Assembly (NCBI GenBank): GCA_964023275.1
Contig: OZ029920.1
Span: 1,396,572-1,460,571, forward strand
From: Norana najaformis
Taxonomy: Eukaryota > Annelida > Clitellata > Crassiclitellata > Hormogastridae
Reading direction: 5' to 3'
DNA: 64,000 nt
Within the stretch, counting starts at the first letter, position 1. The number at the start of each line of letters is the position of its first letter. Position numbers and translations under genes: made by a program. Under the pieces are notes generated by a model that did no database searches, was not told the DNA's origin, and saw only the letters and a list, made by a program, of their open reading frames with translations. Shown here one piece after another: positions 12,012 through 23,889 of this stretch.

Positions 12012-12939
12012 CTAAAACAGAAACCACTACACGGATTTGGAACTGTGCAATGGCGTGGTTCTATGTGATGATACGACCATAATAAACGACGTCATCCATA
12101 TAAAACTGCGTCGTCCAAATGAAATTTCAACTCAACAACAGATACCGACTACAATGCGCAGAAAAGCGACAGCCGCCGTTTACTGTAACACGATGTACGT
12201 GACAGGATTAGAAGACTACTGTGATGGAATCTGGAAATACAACGTGGCTTCCGATTGGATGAAATGTTCTTCTTTAGTTCAAGGCCGACGTAGACACAGC
12301 GCGACGTTTTTCGATGAAGTATTATACATGTATGGAGGATTTGTCGATTCAGATGGAAGAATACGAGACAGCTTGGCAGCCTACAACGCTCTCATCGACA
12401 AAAATTAATGCTTTACAGTTGGAAAGCTCTTTCACTGTGTCGATAATTCAGGCAACTGTGTTCCATTCAAGACTTCGCTCTACATTTTCAGCGCTTTCGA
12501 TAAAGTTTACTATGAGGTGAATCACGTTCAAGTGTACGACACTAAAATGCACACATGCTCTCTCCTTTCGAAACCAATGCCACGTCGTTATGGCTTGATA
12601 CGAGCTGCACTTTGGAAGACTTCCGTTATTTTAGTTGGACACGATATCTGTTTTATATTTAACTTTTAGACGGAGACTTGGCAAGAAAGGCGACAGTTCA
12701 AGACTGACGTTTTTCACTTTGGCTCGGTTCTTGAGAATGAACGACTCTTTGTCATCGGAGGAGGAATCGACTTAACGGATAAAGATGGAAAAGTGAAATG
12801 GAAATGCAGAGACGACGTACGTTATGTTTCAATTCGAAATATCATCGAGGATAAACCGACTGAGTGGAGGATTTATGCAAAACTGCCTCAACCATCTCTG
12901 ATACAGGCCTACGAAAAATTGTCTTGTTTTATCCCCTAG
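12012..12939 (+). pseudogene. Broken Kelch exon of the first RBCC-Kelch gene
   Basis: The exon is collinear with the Kelch exons at 32081-33000 and 52179-51278, including conserved GRRRHSA, EIWKYN-type and LLSKPMP segments. It enters in phase 1 and, near 12045, has lost one base relative to the paralogues, which shifts the frame into stops. In the Kelch frame a TAA at 12406-12408 sits in a 6-bp insertion and a GAG-to-TAG change makes a stop at 12667-12669. The expected terminal stop is at 12937-12939. Similarity continues for over 40 bp past it. The domain would have been a Kelch beta-propeller for substrate binding; it cannot be made from this copy. Confidence 0.85.
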
Positions 12940-13140
12940 TGCAAAAAAACAAAAGTGTTTATCTTATAAATATTATTATGTGATTGTTATATTACTGTGT
13001 CCTATCATTGTTCCTCCTCTTTAAACATATTTATTATATGCTATATTATTATATATGCATGCATGCCTCTATGTTGTCAGTATTGCAGACTGATCTATTC
13101 TTCTTTCACACACCTTAAATCAATTTTTCACCGATTAAAA
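12940..13140. other. Downstream flank of the broken gene
   Basis: The first part resembles the flank after the stop of the minus-strand paralogue (TTATATTACTG against CTATATTGCTA). No clear polyadenylation signal was singled out. Confidence 0.4.
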
Positions 13141-13400
13141 TGGATTCATTATGTTGAACTCCTCCACTAACTCCGCCACTGCCCTTTGTTTGGGGGTAGT
13201 GCCAGTCCGAAGCCTGGATAAAGGAGGAGGGCGACGGCGACGGCCTTCGATGCCATAAGATGTCGTTAAACTGAGGAACCGCCACCAATTCCTCCACTGA
13301 ATCTCCACTACTGCATTTAGTCGGGTACTGCTAGTCCCAAACCTCGGTAAAAAGGACAGCGACATCAACGACCTTTGAAGTCATAAAATTTCGTTAAACG
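13141..13400 (-). repeat. Two tandem module C copies, reverse
   Basis: Two copies head to tail at about 13150-13280 and 13285-13400, each with GGTAGTGCCAGTC or a variant, then AAAGGAGGAGGGCGAC or a variant, then AAGATGTCGTTAAAC or a variant. The second is more diverged. Confidence 0.7.
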
Positions 13401-14456
13401 TTGATACTACTCTTACATTAGGAAAGAGTGGAAATATTCTACTGAATTACAACATAACTTGATTAAATGCGTTGGGTAATGAAGAGCGAAACCGACTTCA
13501 AATCGCCCTGAAGAAACAAAACATCGGGTTACGTTTGGACAGCTTTCAAATCGCTTTTACCCGCTCTATAGTATTCATCTTGTCTGCCAGGGTTGTTGAC
13601 GCCGACCTTGACCTTTTCGCAATAACAAAACCGACCCGACGAACTAAACTGAGAAATATATTATGTCGGCAAAATCATTTTAAAGGTGTGTAAACACAGA
13701 CACACTTCAAATCGCTATTATAAGTAGCGTCGAGTCATAAATGCCTTGTTATTGTTTTCAGGACCATTAACGTCGATCTTTCCTTACTCCATGTTAAACT
13801 CTAAAAGTTGAAGTTCCGACTTTGAGAGCATATGGTTGGCGCTAGTTCCATGAAATGTCAATCCTATTACGAAAACATGTGTTTTTGATACATTATTTCT
13901 AAAAGGACATCTTATCCCTTCCACGTCCATTGGCATCGACCTTTCTTTGAGCTATGAGAAAACAAAACTTGGCGATTATGTTCCCACAATTTAACTACAA
14001 CTCGTGGCATCAAAAGGCCATTGAAGTCGGTTGGTAAAAATTTCGTAACAGTTCTCACCGTTAGGCCTATTATTACTACAAACCCGATTGTTTGATTTAA
14101 AAACCACGAGTTAACTGAGATTCTGCTTTTGTAGTAGAGGTATAAGCGATTTCAAGGTGTCTAACAATAACTTCATTTATTAGTCATATCGACTGCTTAG
14201 CGACATCTGTGGTCGCCAGGGCCGCTAAATTCGATGTTGCTCTTACATTGGAATCCTATTTGCGACTGAGTGACTGGCTGGCTGACTGGCTGGCTGACTG
14301 ACTGACTGACTGAATTATATAGGCCTCATTTTCGATCAACTGATGCTTAGCCTAAAAGCGACATGTGGGAGAAGGTCGATGTTAACTACCATGAGAGCCG
14401 TAAGATGTCAGTAAACACTGTGCAGAGACTGCAATTTCTATTTTACTTTGTGTATT
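13401..14456. repeat. Degenerate A/B modules
   Basis: B cores occur at about 13530, 13680 and 14148, and A-like segments at 13750, 13845, 13990 and 14195. A (GACTGGCT)n-type tract is at 14265-14312. No gene seen. Confidence 0.5.
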
Positions 14457-15190
14457 GTGGTGATTCCAACGCAGTTCTATGCCCTGAGCCACCCACATCA
14501 CACCCCTTCTACTTTCGATGTTGTTTTGACTGAGTGCCTGTGAATATGCCGGTTCCCGCGACTTAGCTATAGAAATCTTGGATTACGATTACGTTTACGA
14601 TTACTTTCGATATAGGCCAAAATTGTCGTTCCGTACAATCTATGCCAAGTAGCATCTTTTATCTCAAATGAAGATTCAGGAGTGGCAGTTTCTTTAAGGG
14701 AGACAACGCTGTAAAGCACTGTATTGAGATCCGACTCTACAACTTCCGCGGTCGTCGGATAGGCAACGACCCTAGGATGGCTTTTCTCAGAATAGGATTT
14801 ATTCCCTTCCCGGCAATAATCTTTTTCCTTTCTGCGTGCTTTCTTTGCTACAGGTTTTCTCGTCACCACCATTCAACATCTCCAGAGTAGCTAGAGTAGC
14901 GAGAAGTCCGTAGTAAAGAAGGCACACAAAGAAAGGAACAACTTATGTCGGTTTGAAAAGAAATGTCACCCTCAGGACGTTGTCCATCCGGCGGCCGCGG
15001 AAGAGGCAGAGTAGGATCCCGAGACAGAGACAGCGTTGACTCCCTTAAGGAATCTGTCAGTCCTGAATATTCATTTGAGAGAACAGATTCAACTGAACAG
15101 AGATGATAGAGAACGGCCATTTTAACCTATATCGAACGTAGGAGTGGTGATGTGGGTGGCTCAGGCCATATAATTGCGTTGGAGTCACCC
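14457..15190. repeat. Large inverted repeat of module D
   Basis: The left arm begins near GATTCCAACGCAGTTCTATG and the right arm ends with the complement of GACTCCAACGCAATTATATG. The arms meet near 14872-14885. Within them CTCAAATGA.GATTCAGGA, TTCCGCGG and CCTTCTTT-type blocks mirror each other. A LINE 3' end (14515-14612) interrupts the left arm, so that arm is longer. It could form a long hairpin. Confidence 0.7.
14515..14612 (+). mobile_element. LINE 3' end, GATTAC-tail family
   Basis: The segment GAGTGCCTGTGAATATGCCG through CGATTACGTTTACGATTAC matches the extreme 3' end of the elements at 4320 and 31313. It is a strongly 5'-truncated insertion. Confidence 0.65.
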
Positions 15191-15838
15191 CGCTCCACCT
15201 AATATCACACAAATCGCAATGGTTACACAGTGTTTAATGACGTCTCACGGCTGTCAAGGACATTTACATCAACTTTATAAAACGCACATACGTTACAAAC
15301 AATATCGTATGGACAAAATGAATAATATACTACCATGCAAACACGATTTAAAAGTGTCTAAGCGTAACCTAATATTTGTATAACTGCGTGTTTAGCTACA
15401 TCGTACACGGCTGCCAGTGCCGTTTGAGTTTACCGTAACTTGTCTTACAAACAAAACGGAAATTAATATGGGCTCCCTTATAACTCAACTCTTTTAACTA
15501 ATAATTTGTGTGGAGAGACTGTTATAGTAAGACAAAGCAGGGTCGACTTTAACCACAGCGGCAGCCACAATATGTCCATAGAAACTGTGTACTACTAATA
15601 ACGACATTAAACAATTGCCTACATTTATAGTTTCGACGGCTATAATCCGCTTTTTCCACTTTCCACAGATTAGACTACAAATGAAAGGCAACGCTGATAT
15701 TAACGGCCCTAGCAGACATAAGTCGTTAAATGCTTGATTCAATTGATAATATAAGCTTAGGCTCAAACACCTTAAAATACTTTAAATCAGCTTTATATAG
15801 GGATCTAATTTTCGATAAATCGCTAACCTCGATTTTCA
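15191..15838. repeat. Degenerate A/B modules
   Basis: A forward B core at about 15345 (CGATTTAAAAGTGTCTAAGC) is followed by GTAACCTAATATT and an A copy near 15395. Reverse A-like pieces lie at about 15540-15740, and a B-like piece with TTTATATAG near 15770-15800. Confidence 0.5.
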
Positions 15839-15945
15839 ACTCCACCACGCATTTTTTGGGGATAGTGCCAGTCCCAAGCCTGGATAAAGGAGGAGGGCGA
15901 CGGCAACGGCCTTTGATGCCATAAGCTGTCGTTAAACTGAGGAAC
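15839..15945 (-). repeat. Module C copy, reverse
   Basis: GGGATAGTGCCAGTCCCAAG ... GATGCCATAAGCTGTCGTTA, a well-preserved copy. Confidence 0.7.
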
Positions 15946-16273
15946 TACTCAATTAGGTCAAATGTGGGAAAAGGTCGAAGTCAATGGCCTGACCGCCGTA
16001 AGGTGTCATTAAACATTCGATGCTAATCATTATTATTTGGCTTTGTTTACAGACCTGAACTAGAAATTAAAATCAATAATGCATTCCTTGTTTCCATTCT
16101 CCACAGCATACACAGTGAGTTGAATGTCTGATCCCTGTGGTTATATCTTACTCTGATTTACTGCTAATACTGCGTTGCTGGAACCAATTGCTTTCCTTCT
16201 CTGGTCTATCCAATGGATGAATAGTGGAAGGAGAAATGTTGACTGCCACAATTCACATCCCTCGGCAAAACCA

Positions 16274-16689
16274 AGGTTCTTTTCATTCGGTTCGGTTCTA
16301 GGTTCTCGTCCTAATGTTCTTTTCATTCGGTTCGGTTCTAGGTTCTCGTCCAAAGGTTCTTTTCATTCGGTTCGGTTCTAGGTTCTCGTCCTAAGGTTCT
16401 TTTCATTCGGTTCGGTTCTAGGTTCTCGTCCTAAGGTTCTTTTCATTCGGTTCGGTTCTAGGTTCTCGTTCTAAGGTTCTTTTCATTCGGTTCGGTTCTA
16501 GGTTCTCGTTCTAAGGTTCTTTTCATTCGGTTCGGTTCTAGGTTCTCGTTCTAAGGTTCTTTTCATTCGGTTCGGTTCTAGGTTCTCGTCCTAAGGTTCT
16601 TTTCATTCGGTTCGGTTCTAGGTTCTCGTCCTAGGGTTCTTTTCATTCGGTTCGGTTCTTGGTTCTCGTCCTAAGGTTCTTTTCATGCG
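16274..16689 (+). repeat. 40-bp minisatellite, about 10 copies
   Basis: A 40-bp unit starting TTTCATTCGGTTCGGTTCTA repeats at 16281, 16321 and every 40 bp to 16641, with a partial copy at 16681. Single-base variants such as CTAA/CAAA and CGTC/CGTT distinguish the units. Forty is not a multiple of three, so it is not a coding repeat. Confidence 0.95.
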
Positions 16690-17260
16690 GGTCGACCGCA
16701 GCAGAGGTGGATCAAGTCACTGTCGATGTTTTAGTCTTAGTCAAAGTCAAGGTCATGGTCGAAGTCGCGGTCGAGGTGGTCATTGTCTAGCCCATCGTTT
16801 TGCTTCCTTCCCTTCTGCTGCTGGGGCATCATTCAACCAACCAATAGCAGCTTCTCATGATGATGATCACTGGAACTGGCAAACAACTTTTTCCAGAAAG
16901 GACATTCCATTTACTGGAGCACTAGAACCTTCAGACACTGCCCGTCACTGATGATGCTGTTATGCCAGGTCCCGGTAAATGCCCTACACCCATACTAAAG
17001 CTGCTTGTCTAGCACTTTCCCTCTAACTCACTTGTTAGGCAAAGGTGCAGAGTCTGGGCTATGCATAAAAACCCAAAGACTGGCAAATATAAAGATACCA
17101 GTTATAATTATTTTCTGTTACCTGTTGTGAGAAATGCAATGCTCATCTGTGCATCGGTGACTGTTTTGCCGTTTGGCATTCTAAAGCAGCTATATAAATT
17201 AACTTTTGTTCACAATAAAATGTGCATTTCATAGCCAGAAGTGTGCTGATTCAGAAAATG
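16690..17260 (+). other. Unclassified segment with one open frame
   Basis: The frame at 16685-16951 begins inside the minisatellite. It gives a Ser/Arg/Gly-rich stretch, then an acidic-aromatic run (HDDDHWNWQ) and DIPFTGALEPSD. The W...IPFTG pattern faintly recalls the N-terminal region of piggyBac-type transposases, from memory and unverified. An AATAAA lies at about 17214. Function unknown. Confidence 0.25.
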
Positions 17261-18497
17261 TACACTTTATTATACTTTACTGTAACCCTTGTTGCACTGT
17301 TGTCATTGTACCATGTGTACCGTCAATTTATTCATTTTCGGGGAAAACAATTCAGGCGGGAATGAGTTAAATGTCATTGTCAACCGTCAATACGAGAAAA
17401 AAATTTGTAGGCCTATAATTTATAAAAAGGTTTTCTTTCATACAATTACCTTGACTAAGTTTGGTAGGTGAAGTCGATTTCTTTTACTTTTGTGCATCAT
17501 CATAATTCCTGTTCGGATTTTCTTTTTCCCACATGGACGAAAACTTTGGTCAAATGTTGTTCATGTAACGGAGAAATGTCGATGTCATAGCTTCTCCTAA
17601 AGGGTCACTTTGTGGGGACTTTGAGCAAATAGCCTACTTACATAGAACTGTTTAGCACCACATTGTGCATCTGTCATCATAGTAGCGCTATACAAATTTA
17701 GATACACGCGGTATCTAAATTTAGCACGGAGCTAACACGGGAATCTCCATTATTTTGATTTGAAGTCGGTGAAATTACTAAAATTCAAGCGATACGACTG
17801 TGACAGAACCAGGTTTACGCAAGTCTCGTGAAATTCTTTCAAATTTGCAGTTTTGTTTTCAAACAGCGAAAATGGGATACGATGTGATATTTATAACTTC
17901 ATGCACAGTGTTTTCCAATATTGAATGTATATAGGCTTTTTACAAGTCATTTAACATAGAGCATTACTACTTTTATCGAAATAGTTTCTAATGTCGTGTC
18001 TCATTTTAGTAAAGAATAAAGATTATTCAACTCTGGTTGACTTGACATTGTGACAGTAGACATCTAGGCATTTGATGTAGCGCATTTATGACCTCACAAA
18101 ATCGCCGTGTAATCGTATTGTCTTCATTCTTGGTTAAATATGAAAATTCGAAAGGGCAGATGTGGGATGAAAACATTCTGTTGCGGATCAAAATAGTCCA
18201 AATAATATTGTGGGAGTGTGCCTATTTTTTCTCTTGTTGGTGTTTCATTCGTGTGCGGTTAACAGAACCAGTTTATTTACAGGCTTCCACTCATTTAGGT
18301 CCAAGCCCAAATCAAAATGCAAAAGTAAGGGAAGTGGATAGGCAGATGGCTGATGGTTAAACTCTACTGCGAATCAAGAAATTAATGGAATCGTTCTGTG
18401 GAGAAATATCGAGTGCCTAGTGCTTGTATTCTGTATCTGCTTAATAATTAATGTTCGTCGGTGAACATGATAAAAGCATATTGTTTTGTTCTTACAG
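17261..18497. other. Upstream region of the BTB gene
   Basis: No repeat module or confident exon seen. It should contain the promoter and a non-coding first exon of the BTB gene, because the coding exon is preceded by a splice acceptor rather than a promoter. Their positions could not be set. Confidence 0.35.
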
Positions 18498-18778
18498 ATC
18501 ATGGCTATGCGAGCTGAGACTGGATGGCAATCGGAGAGGACTTTGGCAGAGTGCATGCGATACATGTTGGATAATGAAATAGGAACGGATGTCTGTTTTG
18601 AAGTGGGACCACCAGATGGCGTAACTATCCACCTACGGGCTCACAAGTATATGTTGATCTCTCGCAGCCCCGTCTTCGAAGCCATGTTCTCAAGTGGAAT
18701 GACTGAGTGCAGGAGTGGACCAGAGGCAAAGGTCAGAGTTGAAGACATCGATGCTGCTGTCTTCAAAGAGGTCTTGAA
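18498..18778 (+). CDS. BTB-BACK-PHR protein, coding exon 1 (BTB)
   Basis: After the acceptor TTGTTCTTACAG the exon starts ATC ATG, with translation from 18501. It encodes about 92 residues: a short N-terminus and most of a BTB/POZ fold (TDVCFEVG, AHKYMLISRSPVFEAMF, VEDIDAAVFKEVL). It ends in phase 2 at a GTATGT donor. Joining to 20107 restores the LNYIYC segment typical of BTBD1/2/3/6-like proteins. Members of this family act as substrate adaptors for Cullin-3 ubiquitin ligases; that role is inferred here. Confidence 0.85.
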
Positions 18779-20106
18779 GTATGTTAATATTGGATCTTCA
18801 TCTGCATTTCTTTGCCCTAGTTTGTTTCTTACATCCATGGTCAGTGGGCTTACATTTGGCCTGTAGCTGCCCACCAGTTGCCACCAGTGGCAATTAAACC
18901 CACACTGGATCCAGTCTGGGTTTGATGGAAATCATCAGTAAATTTGTTTATTAACTTGTAACATCTAGGCTTACAGGCTATACAACTTCAAGTCATAGCA
19001 ATATCAGATGACATAAATTTTTGTATGCTTTCTACCTTCATGTCTGACCACAGCATTAGTTGTGACATTATTTTGTGCTGGTTTGCAAATATTATTGCTT
19101 GTGAGTTTTCATTATAACATATTATATAGAAACTTTATTTGGCCACAAAAACTGGCAGCACAAAAGCCTACAGAACACAGATACAAGAAAAGCTAAACTA
19201 CAGACTGAGTAAGAGAAATACCATCCATTAACATTAGCACAGAAGTCGCTAACATTGCAATTTTGCAAAGCATCATAATTGTCACACGACATCCTTTTAT
19301 GTCGTTGCGCAAACAATTTATGCAACTCGGTCAATACTATGTTATGACTGTAAGTTAACTTTGACAAGAAGGCACACTGTCTCACATTAATGTCATCCTG
19401 AATCGGCAAACAACCAACATACATCCTTATGTCCCTCAGGCAGTGAATGTCATTTACTTTGAAAAGTTTTTAAAATGTTCTTTCCCATGCATTTGTCAAC
19501 CTGGCCTACTCGCTTGGTAAATGTAACACATTCACCTGCATAGATAAGTAGTGGCTTACACTGTGCCTCGAAGTCAGTGAAGCAAAAGAACTATTTCATA
19601 CTTGCGTCCTTTAGCTTTAGAAAGAACACTATTAACAGTCTTATAAAATTTGCAAGTTGTTTAACTAAAACTGAGTTTAAACTGTTTTCAGGCAGTCAAA
19701 TAGACTTCTAAGTATTTTCCTTTATCAACATACGATGAGCTTAAAACTGAAACAATCAAACACTCGCATAGATGTTTATAAGCCCTACCCATCCTAAACA
19801 ACATTGATTTTGCTACATTGAACTTCATATCTAAATGGTGCCCTTCTAATTTGCAAGTGATAATCATTTTTTGAAGAGAAGTCAGTGAAGCAGACAATAA
19901 CAAAAGATCATCTGCATACATCACACAACCAACATACAAGCCATTAATAGAACAACCCACTTGATTTTTGTTAGACTTCTTTATTATGCCTGTGAACAAG
20001 AAATGTATGTCACATTAAATAAATTAATTTATTGAATTGATACTTTAATTTAGATTTATCTATGAAATGTTATTCTAAAGTGTCTTTAAATTATTTGTGC
20101 TTGCAG
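18779..20106 (+). other. BTB gene intron, 1328 bp
   Basis: GT-AG, phase 2, carrying an antisense LINE fragment (19122-19999). Confidence 0.8.
19122..19999 (-). mobile_element. LINE reverse-transcriptase fragment in the BTB intron
   Basis: The minus-strand frame at 19999-19688 has the catalytic YADD box (VMYADDLLLLSAS) and the following KSMLF region. A second frame at 19424-19122 (FLSKLTYSHN, RHKRMSCDNYDA) continues the same protein with a break between them. It is antisense to the host gene and dead. Confidence 0.8.
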
Positions 20107-21127
20107 CTACATCTATTGCGAAAGCATATCGCTGAGTACTGAATCAGCTGCATCTATGATGTACGCTGCTCACAAGTATATGCTGCCTAAGTTAGTCAGA
20201 GAATGTGGAAAATGTCTTCTGGAGGGTCTCGATGTAAACAACGTCATCAACATTCTGGAACATGCTCTGGTATTTCATGAAGAGGAACTCACGACAGAAT
20301 GCCTTAAACTAATTTCCATGAACTCAAAGACTATTCTCACAAGTGTAGAAATTTTGTCTGCATCTCGACAAGTAATGAACGCTATTCTTGAGATGGATCA
20401 TATTCCATTAAGTGAGTCTGTTATATATGAAGTCTGTATTAATTGGGCTACTTACCAACTACAGAGTGCGGAAAATCCGACTGATCTACAGATTAGAGAG
20501 ACCCTCGGTGACCTATTGTACAAGATACGCTTTCCAGCAATGCGACCAAATATTTTTGCTGAAATTAGTGCAGGAAAACATGTGCTGACTGCAGAAGAAA
20601 AAGAATCGATTTACTGCTTTTTAGCGACAAAGAAGAAAGGCTCTGAATTGGTGTTTCCTACTAAACGAAGGCACAGCGAGGAAACCTGGATCGATCGAAC
20701 AGTGACATGTACAACTGCTCTATGGCGTTCTACACCAAGTGTTGATGCGATTAATTTCAAAGTTAATCAAGACATTCTGCTGACTGGAGTTGGATTATTC
20801 TCGGGATACAAAGGAAAAGGATACGATGTTGACTTGGAAATTTTGAAATTGGCCAACTCTCTGTTCAAAAAGAAGATTACAGTTCCATACACTGGAGATT
20901 CGACTCCGTATAAAATTTTGCTAGACGAACCAATAGTCATTCAAGCTGGAGTTGTTCATTCGGTGAAGGCTTTGTCTCATGATGTCATTGGCCACTATGG
21001 TCATTCGTGTAAAGTGCTCTGCACAGAAGGAAAAGTCACATTCGCTTTTTACGCAAACTTGGAATCGCCATCAACTAATCAGTCATATGGCCAAATTCCA
21101 CGATTCTATTTCCGTTGTTTGATGTAG
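20107..21127 (+). CDS. BTB-BACK-PHR protein, coding exon 2
   Basis: The acceptor TTGTGCTTGCAG leads in phase 2 into YIYCESISLSTESAASMMYA, the end of the BTB domain, followed by a BACK domain at about residues 130-235 (AHKYMLPKLVRECGKCL, VIYEVCINWA, IRFPAM). A PHR beta-sandwich fills about 275-430 (ALWRSTPSVDAINFKVNQDI, GVGLFSGYKG, GQIPRFYF). The stop is at 21125-21127, giving about 432 residues, close to the usual length for BTBD3/6-type proteins. The frame has no breaks. Which of the BTBD1/2/3/6 subtypes it is cannot be decided by eye. Confidence 0.88.
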
Positions 21128-21299
21128 AATTTTTAGATATGTTACAAAGGCGTACATTTTATGCAGACGGTAACTGTTTCAAATGATGACATTAAGATTA
21201 AACGATCTTGAGATTCGTTTATTAGCATTTGTTGTGATTTTCCCTACCAATTGTAGCCTTATAAACCAACTGCACAAGACCTTAAAAGAAAGTTTTCGT

Positions 21300-21665
21300 T
21301 TTGCAACGATTAAAAGTGGTTCTTTTAGCAACGAAAGTCGTTGACTTCGGTATTTTGAAGTTTATTTACGTTTCTTATGCACTGACAAGGGTGACTTTGA
21401 TCGTCGGCAGTCATTAGATGTCGTTAAACACTCGATGCTATTACTAAACAAATCAGTATTTGACTATTAAAACTCTGAAATTCCATTGGTAATTGAATGT
21501 AAGATAAAGGAAGATCAACGTTAATGGTCATGATCGCCTGGAGGTGTAATTAAACACCGATTTCCAATAAAAAATAATTAAACTAGACTAGAATTAGACA
21601 CCTTTCAATTGGCTTTATCATAAGTTTTATATAACTCATTTCCCTCAACGAGTAATTCTCATGAT
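21300..21665. repeat. A/B modules after the BTB gene
   Basis: A reverse A module at about 21400-21435 (GTCATTAGATGTCGTTAAAC) and a B core with TTTATATAA at about 21597-21640. The second half parallels 3570-3755. AATAAA at 21566 lies inside repeat sequence and may not be the gene's polyadenylation signal. Confidence 0.5.
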
Positions 21666-22436
21666 ATGTGATGTAAGCGCAATGGATCGTTGAACATTCG
21701 ATGCTCCTCACATCATTGGGTCGGAACGGTTTAAAAAAATGGGACGGCTCAGTCTTCAACCGAGTTAATGTAAATGTACACAGTTTTATACAGCGACCGT
21801 ATCACCTCAACCCTGCTCATTTTCACTATAAAATAAATAAGTAATTAAAGAGAATAATTACTATTTAAGAAAAAAGAAATAAAAATGATCATTATTAATT
21901 TCTTAATTTTAATATAAATTCATTAATATTAGTAGAAATTTAACCTATGGATAAGTAATCCCTGGGAACAAGAAATTATTGCAGAAGCAAACAATTTATT
22001 GAAGAAAATTAAACAAATATTTTAATACAAATTTTAGGACTATTTTGTTAACATTATCAATAAATTATTTATATTAATAATTTATTCATTCATATTAATA
22101 GACTTTTTACCCAATGGATATATTAAACCTTGGAACAAAATTGGTCAGCAATGAAAATTAATATAGGCCTCTATATTTTAGAAATAATTTTGATATGCTG
22201 ATATAAACATTAATGTTAATTTATTAAAATTAATATGCGTGAGAGCAACATGTAATATAATATTAATAACAAATGTGATGTCTTCCAGGTGCAATGCGAT
22301 GAATGTGTGCTGACATAAGATAAAATGTAAATTAACTCCAACTACATATTTATCTATTCTGTCTTCAGAGTCAGCTATAAATGTTCTGCAGTCGATATAG
22401 GTCCAAATATCTTTTAATTTAACTACTTAGTGTTGC
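21666..22436. other. AT-rich intergenic
   Basis: Strongly AT-rich with many TTAATA words at 21830-22260; nothing else recognised. Confidence 0.5.
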
Positions 22437-22800
22437 AAAATTGACTCGGTGTTCTTCAAGAGGTTTGTCTTCCTTCCTCTCCTCCGGTTCAATTGTCTTT
22501 CTCTCCGTCCATCTGTCATTGTCTACCAACGGCAAACGCCTAGAACTACAGGCCGACTTCTGTGTACGGGTGCACCTGAGGCAGTCGACCACTTCAGCCG
22601 CCATTAAACGCATTTAAATATCAGACGGAATAATCGTTATTAATAATTAACATTGTTAATAATTTATTTTTATTAATATTTTATTCATTGATAGTAATAC
22701 ACTTTTTATCTAATCTTTTGGGTGTTCGTCTGATTGACTCAATTTGATTCGAAAGCCTATAATGGACTGTGTGATCGGGAAAGGTCAACAGGAAATGAGA
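22437..22800 (+). repeat. Interspersed repeat, copy at 40430-40700
   Basis: Both copies carry TTCCTTCCT.TCCTCCG, CCGTCCATCTGTC, CGACCACTTCAGCCGCCATT, then GGACTGT.TGATCGGG and GGTCAACAGGAAATG. The right copy lacks an AT-rich middle part. Unclassified. Confidence 0.65.
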
Positions 22801-23240
22801 GTCGCCGGTGGCAACCATGCTCACACAACAAGAGCCTGCAAACAGATTATCAGTTAGTGTTGAAAATTCGACAGCATATTCACTTAGTCAGAGTTTCTGA
22901 AGCCCGAAACATCGAGTGTGAGGGATGACAATGGGCGATATGATCCACCGTCGATGGCTCACCGTTGTCTCACCGTCCAGCGGTCCCTCACAGACAGAAG
23001 AGGATGCGGCGAACGGAGATTAATCGAGCCATCGGATCTGCGCAGGACAGGTTTTCGTCGCCCGCCTTTCAGTAGGTAGCTGAACCGTTCCGTAGCTGAA
23101 AGTCGGTGCCGCTCCAAAGACTCTCTTTGCCCTTCCTCCACCGAATTCGAGATTTCCCGCTGTAGACGGCGTGCGTAGGTCTGTAGGCCTGAGACTTGAC
23201 TGTCAAGTTGGAATCCTGCCCCCTTCGGTGAGTGGACCAT
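22801..23240. other. GC-richer intergenic segment
   Basis: A 93-residue minus-strand frame at 22959-23240 has no recognisable domain; nothing else seen. Confidence 0.35.
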
Positions 23241-23432
23241 GATTGTATTTATTGTTTAACAACGCCTTATGACTGCCAAGGCCATTGACCTTGTTCCGAA
23301 CTTCCTTTTTCTCCTGGACGAATGGTAGCGATTGAATAAAAGTGACCTTCATATAGCCTGTTAGTAGTTCCAATGTTTAACGAAGGAAAAGCTAAATGAT
23401 ATTAACTGGCGAATAAACAAAATCATTTATAT

Positions 23433-23755
23433 ATAACGCTGAATAAAAGTGATTTACAGGTGTGGAAGCGTAACATAATATTATCAATAGAATTGAGCTT
23501 TTAACGGCTTATGACTGCCAATGCCGTTGATATCGACAATATCCTACGTTTTGTAGTCAAATCTGACGCTCATGATAAAAATGAGGCATTTAGAACGTTA
23601 AAAAAGCGAATTAAGGGCGTCAAAACTCTGAATGTTGGCCAAATTGTTATCACTCATCACTGGCAGCACCCAGTTTCTAAGAACTTCTTGCGGCTCCCGG
23701 GTTGATTAAAGTCGACCCTATTTGACCTTACTATAACCGTCTTTTTACACATTTT
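23433..23755 (+). repeat. Composite B-A repeat, copy of 7563-7885
   Basis: Collinear with 7563-7885 from the B core (GTGATTTACAGGTGTGGAAG) to TTGATTAAAGTCGACCCT. Confidence 0.7.
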
Positions 23756-23889
23756 ATTCGTTTAAAGAGGTTAATTATACTGAACCCATATTACAAAACG
23801 ATTTGTTCTAAGATAAGTTATCTTTAAAAAAGTTCTTACAAGATTATATATAATTCTAATTTTTACGTATTTTCTATTGACCTTAACAC

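Noticed and set aside
12314..12520. Second plus-strand frame overlapping the broken Kelch exon
   Set aside because: It is in a frame that does not match the Kelch paralogues.
16141..16381. Protein-like repeats over the 40-bp minisatellite
   Set aside because: The unit length is not divisible by three, so the frame changes each unit.
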